NCBI RefSeq assembly: GCF_002015045.1
Contig: NZ_MUXX01000015.1
Span: 1 to 11,498 of the forward strand
From: Haemophilus paraphrohaemolyticus
Lineage (GTDB): Bacteria > Pseudomonadota > Gammaproteobacteria > Enterobacterales > Pasteurellaceae
DNA length: 11,498 nt
Direction of reading: 5' to 3'
This document shows positions 7,057-11,498 of the stretch, piece by piece; within the stretch, counting starts at the first letter, position 1, and the number at the start of each line of letters is the position of its first letter. The translations under genes and the position numbers were made by a program. Under the pieces are notes generated by a model, which was given only the letters and a program-made list of their open reading frames with translations, was not told where the DNA came from and searched no databases.

Positions 7057-7380
7057 ATGCCATTAAACCCTTTACGTGAAAAAATTGATCAGGTTGATCG
7101 TGAGTTGATAGCCTTACTTTCTGAACGTTTAAAATTAGTCGCGAAAGTAGGAAAAGTGAAGTCAGAACACGGCATTCCCGTCTATGCACCAGAGCGTGAA
7201 AAAGCGATGATTGAAGCTCGCAGAACTGAAGCACAAACGCAAGGTGTACCTGCTGATTTGATTGAAGATGTGCTTAGGCGTGTGATGCGAGAATCTTACG
7301 CAAATGAGAATAAACACGGCTTTAAGCAAGTGAATCCGAATATTCAAAAAATCGTGATTGTGGGGGGCTTGGTAAATTAG
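7057..7380 (+). CDS. tyrA: Chorismate mutase half of TyrA (5' frame of the split gene)
   Basis: This 107-residue frame holds an apparently intact AroQ chorismate mutase domain, residues 1 to about 92. By alignment with E. coli chorismate mutase its active-site residues are present: Arg7, Arg24, Lys35, Arg47, Glu48 and Ser80. After KIVIVGG the reading frame departs from TyrA and ends in LVN. As it stands it could give a single-function chorismate mutase feeding prephenate to the phenylalanine branch only. The start ATG with AAGGA six bases upstream is secure. A TyrR box and a GcvB-like site lie in the leader. Confidence 0.8.
   Translation: MPLNPLREKIDQVDRELIALLSERLKLVAKVGKVKSEHGIPVYAPEREKAMIEARRTEAQTQGVPADLIEDVLRRVMRESYANENKHGFKQVNPNIQKIVIVGGLVN
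7362..7368 (+). other. Frameshift site: slippery-type heptamer in tyrA
   Basis: In the mutase frame the bases read G GGG GGC, which fits the X XXY YYZ form of bacterial -1 slippery sites. A one-base backward slip here gives GGG GGG CTT and rejoins the dehydrogenase frame exactly. No strong downstream hairpin (only a weak GCG/CGC pairing near 7382-7397) and no upstream internal Shine-Dalgarno stimulator is seen. A homopolymer indel therefore remains the simpler reading. Confidence 0.4.
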
Positions 7381-8174
7381 GGCGATTATTTAACCGCTTT
7401 CTAAGTTTATCTGGCTACCAAGTGGTAAGCCTCGATCAAAATGATTGGGTACAGGCTGACATCATTTTGGCGGACGCAGATCTTGTGCTTGTTTGTGTAC
7501 CGATAAATAAAACGCTGGAAACGATTGAACGATTACAACCGTTTTTGACGGAAAAGATGATTTTGGCGGATCTCACTTCGGTGAAAGCACAGCCATTACA
7601 AAAAATGTTGCAAGTACACCAAGGGGCAGTGGTTGGGTTTCACCCGATGTTTGGTCCAGATACGCCAAGTTTGGCAAAGCAAGTAGTGGTTTGTTGCCAC
7701 GGACGTGGGGCAGAGCAATATGAATGGTTATTAGAGCAGATCAAAATTTGGGGGGCAAAAATTGAAGTGATTGATGCTATAGAGCACGATCACGCAATGA
7801 CTTATATTCAAGCTCTTCGCCACTTTTCGACTTTTATGTTTGGTTTGCATTTATCAGAACAGCCGATAAAACTTGAACAGCTATTAGCGCTTTCTTCTCC
7901 TATTTACCGTTTAGAACTCGCGATGATAGGGCGGTTATTTGCTCAAGATGGGGCGTTGTATGCAGATATTATTTCCGATAAACCTGAAAATCTCACGACG
8001 ATTCAATCGTTAAAAGCAACCTTTGAACAGAGCTTAAAATTCTTTGAAGAAAAAGATAAAGCGGGCTTTATTCAAGTTTTTGAAAAGGTACATCACTGGT
8101 TTGGTGATTATTCCGAACAGTTTTTAAAAGAGAGCCAAGTATTGTTGCAGCAGGCGAATGATTATCGAAAATAG
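7368..8174 (+). pseudogene. tyrA: Prephenate dehydrogenase half of TyrA (3' frame)
   Basis: Continuous frame matching E. coli TyrA from the nucleotide-binding loop to the C-terminus (QANDYRK versus QANDNRQ). Key elements are present: FHPMFGPD with the catalytic His, SLAKQVVV, the IQALRHF helix and SSPIYRLELAMIGRLFAQD carrying the substrate-binding Arg. The first possible start is GTG at 7422, without a ribosome binding site and 42 bases beyond the upstream stop. A product from there (250 residues) would lack the GGxGxxG loop and could hardly bind NAD. Expression as functional enzyme thus requires repair of, or slippage at, the G run. Its otherwise perfect conservation argues against long-standing decay. 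Confidence 0.8.
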
Positions 8175-8190
8175 ACTGAATTTAAGTAGA

Positions 8191-8226
8191 AGAAAACCCA
8201 ACAAGGTTATGTCGGGTTTTCTTTAT
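8191..8226. terminator. Bidirectional intrinsic terminator
   Basis: AGAAAACCC (8191-8199) pairs perfectly with GGGTTTTCT (8214-8222); AC/GT can extend the stem past one mismatch. On the + strand the stem ends in TTTTCTTT, and on the - strand in TTTTCTTCT. It lies between the convergent ends of tyrA (8174) and the small lipoprotein gene (8236) and suits both. Confidence 0.8.
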
Positions 8227-8235
8227 CTATCCAGA

Positions 8236-8511
8236 TTATTTAAATTCGTAACGATGAATTGTTTTTAAATCTGAATCTTGTTTGTTTTCTTGGTCAGCAA
8301 CAGTGACACGTGCTCCAACAGTTGCGTGTGAATCGTATTGACGTTTTAAAGTCACGATTTCACCGTTGTCTTTTTGAACGGTTAACTCAACAACATCTTT
8401 TGAGATGTCTTTGCTACTTAAAATAGTTGCATCACCACGGCTAGAGTAAACTTCAGCTGTACAAGCTGCAAGAACCATACTAACTAATACGGCTAACGAA
8501 AGTTTTTTCAT
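8236..8511 (-). CDS. Small lipoprotein, truncated paralogue of SlyB/Pcp
   Basis: A 91-residue predicted lipoprotein: residues 1-16 are a signal peptide with the lipobox LAAC and lipidation at Cys17. Mature residue 2 is not Asp, so outer-membrane sorting is likely. Its second half (LTVQKDNGEIVTLKRQY...GARVTV) resembles the end of the neighbouring Pcp (MTIRKDDGQEIVVVQKK...GKRVRL), and both begin the mature part with xx(I/V)YS. It lacks the glycine-rich membrane zipper that lies between these parts in Pcp. AAGGAT lies about six bases before the ATG, and the gap from the pcp stop is 22 bases, so it is the last gene of the yecM-pcp operon. Function unknown. Confidence 0.8.
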   Translation of the reverse strand: MKKLSLAVLVSMVLAACTAEVYSSRGDATILSSKDISKDVVELTVQKDNGEIVTLKRQYDSHATVGARVTVADQENKQDSDLKTIHRYEFK

Positions 8512-8533
8512 TATGAATCCTTAAAATTGAAAA

Positions 8534-8998
8534 TTAAAGTAAAGAAACGTTTAAATTCGAGTTAGAACCAACGAGTCTTACGCGCTTACCTGGTACGAAA
8601 CCGTCTTCTTTTTTCTGAACAACTACGATTTCTTGACCATCATCTTTACGAATCGTCATTTCTAATGAAGAAACTTGACTCGCCTTTTCTTCGATTGTAT
8701 TGCCTGCCATCGCACCTGCAATAGCTCCTACAGCAGTTGCAATCGCTTGCCCTCTACCGCCACCGATAGCAGAACCAGCAATACCACCTAATACACCGCC
8801 ACCGACTGTGCCGATTACACCTTGATTATCTGCTTGGATTTTTACATCACGCACAGATACAATCGTACCGTAGCTAATTGCTCTAGCTTCTTTGGCTTGT
8901 GACGCAGAATATACGCTTCCGCTATAAATATCGGTGTTTGCACAACCTACCATCACAAAGCTAGAGAATAATGCAGCAGCTAATCCAATTTTTTTCAT
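8534..8998 (-). CDS. pcp: Outer-membrane lipoprotein Pcp/SlyB, glycine-zipper family
   Basis: A 154-residue lipoprotein of the SlyB/Pcp family (Pcp of Haemophilus, SlyB of E. coli). Signal peptide with VGC lipobox, lipidated at Cys19; glycine-zipper 2TM region at about 60-100 (GVIGTVGGGVLGGIAGSAIGGG then AVGAIAGAMAG), a predicted membrane-inserted hairpin; then a C-terminal beta-rich domain. In E. coli SlyB is PhoPQ-controlled and supports outer-membrane integrity; that role is only inferred here. The ATG at 8998 is chosen over a TTG 15 codons upstream because it has GGAG (9008-9005) six bases away, and a signal peptide beginning MKK follows directly. The start overlaps the yecM stop as ATGA, so the two are translationally coupled. 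Confidence 0.93.
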   Translation of the reverse strand: MKKIGLAAALFSSFVMVGCANTDIYSGSVYSASQAKEARAISYGTIVSVRDVKIQADNQGVIGTVGGGVLGGIAGSAIGGGRGQAIATAVGAIAGAMAGNTIEEKASQVSSLEMTIRKDDGQEIVVVQKKEDGFVPGKRVRLVGSNSNLNVSLL

Positions 8999-9627
8999 AT
9001 TGTACTCCAATAAGAGAAAGTCCAGAAATGATTTTCTGAACAAATAATATCATTTATACCATAAGGATGTAGTTTTAGACAAGAATGATTACCTAAAGTT
9101 GCATTCTTTACATTTATCGCAATGGTCGGATTAGGTAGTTGTTCACCTTCCACTTCAGGCTGGCTAATTTTAATGTTAAGCGCAGGATTTTCATTAAGTG
9201 CAAACATTTTTAGCATACGTTCAATCCACAAAACTACGCTCTCGCCTTGCTGCATAGGGATTACCGCTTCAATATGCTCCCAGCCTTCTTGTGGATAAAT
9301 TTTACCTTTCGGAAAGGGGAGTTCTACGATTTTGACTTTTTGCCCACAAAAATCAATCGCTTGCGTTAGCTCAAACAGCCCAATTGGGCGGCCATTCACT
9401 TTACTTTCTTTAAGAATCTTTACATTTTTCACTAAAAGATTTCGCCATTTTTCAGCTGTTTCAAGTGTATTCATTCGAACGGCAAGATGATCAATTTCAT
9501 ATCGGCTGAGATCAATCCCCGCGATTTCTGCGATTTGCTGGATTTTTTGCTCAAATTGAGATAAATCACCAAAACAAGCGGTCATTTTCTCGTAAAAGTT
9601 TGCATTTTCAGGTATAATTTTGTCCAT
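8995..9627 (-). CDS. yecM: YecM family protein (VOC-fold, function unknown)
   Basis: A 210-residue cytoplasmic protein matching E. coli YecM along its length. Conserved elements are DHLAVR (His47), VNGRPIGLFEL (77-87), IVELPFPKGK, EGWEHIE (His118) and LPNPT, then KLHPYGINDII near the end. The family has a vicinal-oxygen-chelate-like fold with a putative metal site formed by such His/Glu residues; its reaction is not known. The C-terminus is about ten residues longer than in E. coli and runs into the pcp start (ATGA overlap). The ATG at 9627 fits the family start better than a TTG at 9672 that would overlap argS; no Shine-Dalgarno sequence is seen before it. First gene of a three-gene operon with two lipoproteins, divergent from argS. 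Confidence 0.88.
   Translation of the reverse strand: MDKIIPENANFYEKMTACFGDLSQFEQKIQQIAEIAGIDLSRYEIDHLAVRMNTLETAEKWRNLLVKNVKILKESKVNGRPIGLFELTQAIDFCGQKVKIVELPFPKGKIYPQEGWEHIEAVIPMQQGESVVLWIERMLKMFALNENPALNIKISQPEVEGEQLPNPTIAINVKNATLGNHSCLKLHPYGINDIICSENHFWTFSYWSTI
9574..9582 (+). repeat. DNA uptake signal sequence (Apl type)
   Basis: Exact ACAAGCGGT followed by CATTTTCT, within the 5' part of yecM on the opposite strand to its coding sense. Confidence 0.75.
9613..9618 (+). promoter_or_regulatory. Putative argS -10 element inside yecM
   Basis: A perfect TATAAT lies 39 bases before the argS start, inside the first codons of the divergent gene yecM. The expected start point is near 9625, giving a leader of about 33 bases. 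No good -35 is visible at 16-18 bases, so the assignment rests on the -10 match and position. Confidence 0.35.
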
Positions 9628-9657
9628 TTTTTGAATGTAAATGTAATAGGTTAAAAA

Positions 9658-11385
9658 GTGAATATTCAGCAAATTTTATCAGATAAAATCAAGCAAGCAA
9701 TGATTCTTGCTGGAGCAGACGAGAATGTTGAGCCGTTAGTGCGTCAATCAGGCAAGCCGGAGTTTGGCGATTATCAAGCGAATGGTGCGATGGGGGCGGC
9801 AAAAAAATTAGGGATGAATCCTCGTGAGTTTGCGCAGAAAATTTTGGATAACGTAAATTTAGACGGCATTGCGGAAAAATTAGAAATCGCAGGACCAGGC
9901 TTTATCAACATTTTCTTGGATAAAGATTGGTTGGCAGCGAATGCAAATTCTGCATTGCAAGCGGTCAATTTTGGTATTCAAACTGCAACTCCGCAAACGA
10001 TCGTGATCGACTACTCTTCTCCAAACGTAGCGAAAGAGATGCACGTTGGGCATTTGCGTTCGACCATTATTGGTGATGCGGTAGTGCGTACTCTTGAGTT
10101 TTTAGGCAATAAAGTGATCCGTGCCAACCACGTTGGCGACTGGGGAACCCAGTTCGGTATGCTTATCGCTTACCTTGAAAAAATGGAAAATGAAAATGCA
10201 ACAGCAATGGAGTTGAGTGACCTTGAAGCCTTCTACCGTGCGGCAAAAGAGCATTACGACAGTGATGAAGCCTTCGCAGAAAAAGCGCGTAATTACGTGG
10301 TGAAACTGCAAAGCGGCGACGAATATTGCCGCACAATGTGGAAAAAATTAGTCGATATTACGATGCACCACAACCAAGAAAATTACGATCGTTTGAACGT
10401 GACTTTGACCGAAAAAGATGTGATGGGCGAAAGCCTTTACAACCCGATGTTGCCAGAAATCGTAGCAGACTTAAAAGAGAAAGGTTTAGCGGTCGAAGAT
10501 GACGGTGCGTTGGTGGTGTTCTTAGAGGAATTCAAAAACAAAGATGGCGATCCGATGGGCGTTATCGTGCAGAAAAAAGATGGCGGTTTCTTATACACTA
10601 CAACCGATATTGCGGCAGCCAAATATCGCTACGAAACCTTGAATGCTGACCGTGTGTTGGTGTTCTCCGACAGCCGTCAAGCACAACATATGCAACAAGC
10701 GTGGTTAATTACTCGCAAAGCGGGCTATGTGCCAGACTCTTTCAGCCTTGAACACCCGTTCTTCGGTATGATGTTGGGCAAAGATGGCAAGCCGTTCAAA
10801 ACCCGTTCAGGCGGCACTGTGAAACTGAAAGATCTGCTTGATGAAGCGGTAGAACGTGCAGACAAGCTCATCTCTGAACGCAGCCAAGAATTGAGTGCGG
10901 AAGAAAAAGCAGCAGTAGTCGAAGCCGTGGCAATCGGCTCTGTGAAATACTCGGATCTCTCGAAAAACCGTACTACCGACTATGTGTTCGACTGGGACAA
11001 TATGCTGACTTTCGAAGGCAACACCGCGCCTTATATGCAATACGCTTACACCCGTATTTGTTCGATTTTCGCCCGCAGTGGCATTGATGCAGGCAAATTA
11101 ACGGGAGAAATCGTGTTAACCGAAGACAAAGAACGTGAGCTGGCAGTGAAATTATTGCAATTTGAAGAGGCTTTAAACGGCGTAGCAAAAGATGGTATGC
11201 CGCATATTCTTTGCCAATACTTATACGAATTGGCGGGGGTATTCTCGAGCTTCTACGAGGCTTGTCCAATTTTGAATGCGGAAGAAGCGGTGAAAAACAG
11301 CCGTTTACGTTTAGTCGCATTAACCGCGAGAACGTTGAAACAAGGTTTGGATCTGTTAGGGATTAAGACTGTAGAGAAAATGTAA
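9658..11385 (+). CDS. argS: Arginyl-tRNA synthetase
   Basis: Class Ia aminoacyl-tRNA synthetase that charges tRNA-Arg with arginine in the cytoplasm; 575 residues (E. coli 577). The N-terminal tRNA D-loop-binding domain (about 1-110) contains [18 protein letters not shown]. The HIGH-type motif HVGH is at 129-132 after SSPNVAKEM. The KMSKS-like region is the usual ArgRS form [13 protein letters not shown] around Lys381. The C-terminal DALR anticodon-binding helices end in [21 protein letters not shown]. The start is GTG, confirmed by MNIQ at the family N-terminus; TAGG at 9647-9650 is a weak ribosome binding site. The gene ends with three different in-frame stop codons in a row, TAA TGA TAG. 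It is monocistronic as far as visible, with no convincing terminator in the remaining 113 bases. Confidence 0.98.
   Translation: MNIQQILSDKIKQAMILAGADENVEPLVRQSGKPEFGDYQANGAMGAAKKLGMNPREFAQKILDNVNLDGIAEKLEIAGPGFINIFLDKDWLAANANSALQAVNFGIQTATPQTIVIDYSSPNVAKEMHVGHLRSTIIGDAVVRTLEFLGNKVIRANHVGDWGTQFGMLIAYLEKMENENATAMELSDLEAFYRAAKEHYDSDEAFAEKARNYVVKLQSGDEYCRTMWKKLVDITMHHNQENYDRLNVTLTEKDVMGESLYNPMLPEIVADLKEKGLAVEDDGALVVFLEEFKNKDGDPMGVIVQKKDGGFLYTTTDIAAAKYRYETLNADRVLVFSDSRQAQHMQQAWLITRKAGYVPDSFSLEHPFFGMMLGKDGKPFKTRSGGTVKLKDLLDEAVERADKLISERSQELSAEEKAAVVEAVAIGSVKYSDLSKNRTTDYVFDWDNMLTFEGNTAPYMQYAYTRICSIFARSGIDAGKLTGEIVLTEDKERELAVKLLQFEEALNGVAKDGMPHILCQYLYELAGVFSSFYEACPILNAEEAVKNSRLRLVALTARTLKQGLDLLGIKTVEKM
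9957..9965 (+). repeat. Degenerate uptake signal in argS
   Basis: GCAAGCGGT followed by CAATTTTGG differs from the uptake core at the first base only and keeps the A/T-rich flank. It may work weakly; in-frame it encodes QAVN. Confidence 0.4.
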
Positions 11386-11498
11386 TGATAGATCCTATCT
11401 TTTCTAAAGAGGGGGGAGGGGAGATTTCAGCGATCTCAATTTGCAAAAAATAGGTCAAAAAAGACCGCTTATCAAATCTCCTGTACAACCCAAACATC
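11386..11498. other. Intergenic tail after argS
   Basis: No gene is recognisable. Visible items are a G-rich tract (11410-11421), a small hairpin GAGAT/ATCTC (11421-11425 with 11433-11437) without a following T run, GGTC/GACC around six A (11453-11466), and ACCGCTTAT at 11464-11472, one base off a reverse uptake signal. None is a secure terminator. Confidence 0.3.

Larger units (their letters stand above)
7057..8174 (+). pseudogene. tyrA: tyrA, chorismate mutase/prephenate dehydrogenase, split by a frameshift
   Basis: Full span of a bifunctional TyrA: chorismate to prephenate (AroQ-type mutase, N-terminal) and prephenate to 4-hydroxyphenylpyruvate (NAD-dependent dehydrogenase, C-terminal), in tyrosine synthesis. 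The two halves align with consecutive parts of E. coli TyrA but lie in different frames. One base is missing in the G run 7362-7367: adding one G restores VGGLGKLGRLF, the GGxGxxG nucleotide-binding loop, and a protein of about 372 residues (E. coli 373). As written, translation stops at TAG 7378-7380. No other lesion is visible, so the change is very recent, a base-calling error in a homopolymer, or bypassed by -1 ribosomal slippage. AAGGA (7046-7050) is the ribosome binding site. Confidence 0.85.

Noticed and set aside
8999..9043. Upstream TTG start that would lengthen Pcp by 15 residues.
   Set aside because: It would bury the lipoprotein signal peptide behind extra residues; the ATG at 8998 has a proper GGAG site and a typical MKK signal start.
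11398..11437. Terminator for argS.
   Set aside because: Only 5-bp stems (TCTTT/AAAGA and GAGAT/ATCTC) can be drawn and neither is followed by a T run.
1..11498. Defence island, mobile element, phage or novel multi-gene system.
   Set aside because: All genes are assignable to core Pasteurellaceae functions or to small known lipoprotein families, and no transposase, integrase, attachment repeat or compositional break was seen.

Overview
The window is chromosomal DNA from a gammaproteobacterium of the family Pasteurellaceae. Every protein has its closest recognisable match in enterobacterial or Haemophilus/Mannheimia/Actinobacillus proteins. Four exact copies of the 9-mer ACAAGCGGT (or its complement) are present; this is the core of the DNA uptake signal used by the Actinobacillus pleuropneumoniae/Mannheimia/Bibersteinia branch, not the AAGTGCGGT of H. 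influenzae. The genus cannot be fixed from the sequence alone. I see no tRNA or rRNA gene, insertion sequence, phage gene or CRISPR array: this is core-genome territory, densely coding, with no gene-free gap above about 210 bases.

Layout. (1) Bases 1-64 carry an intrinsic terminator belonging to a gene left of the window. (2) 208-5852 is the complete dipeptide importer operon dppA-dppB-dppC-dppD-dppF on the + strand: periplasmic binding protein, two permeases and two ATPases. A 153-base gap between dppA and dppB holds an imperfect inverted repeat and an uptake signal; the last four genes are tightly spaced. (3) After a repeat with two perfect hairpins comes opsX (5950-6993), a heptosyltransferase of lipooligosaccharide core synthesis. 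(4) tyrA (7057-8174), chorismate mutase/prephenate dehydrogenase, is split by a one-base frameshift in a run of six G. (5) A bidirectional terminator separates it from three - strand genes, yecM, pcp (slyB) and a small lipoprotein gene, read in that order. (6) argS (9658-11385), arginyl-tRNA synthetase, is divergent from yecM with 30 bases between start codons.

How it fits together. dppA and tyrA belong to amino-acid nutrition (peptide uptake and tyrosine synthesis). Both leaders have a C/A-rich tract containing CACAACAT just before the ribosome binding site, the kind of site bound by the sRNA GcvB. tyrA also has a near-perfect TyrR box overlapping its likely -10. The most notable observations are the tyrA frameshift, which lies at the domain boundary and on a slippery-type heptamer; the shared GcvB-like sites; the TyrR box; the repeats flanking dppA and dppF; and a pair of related lipoproteins, one lacking the glycine zipper. 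I found no convincing previously undescribed multi-gene system here.
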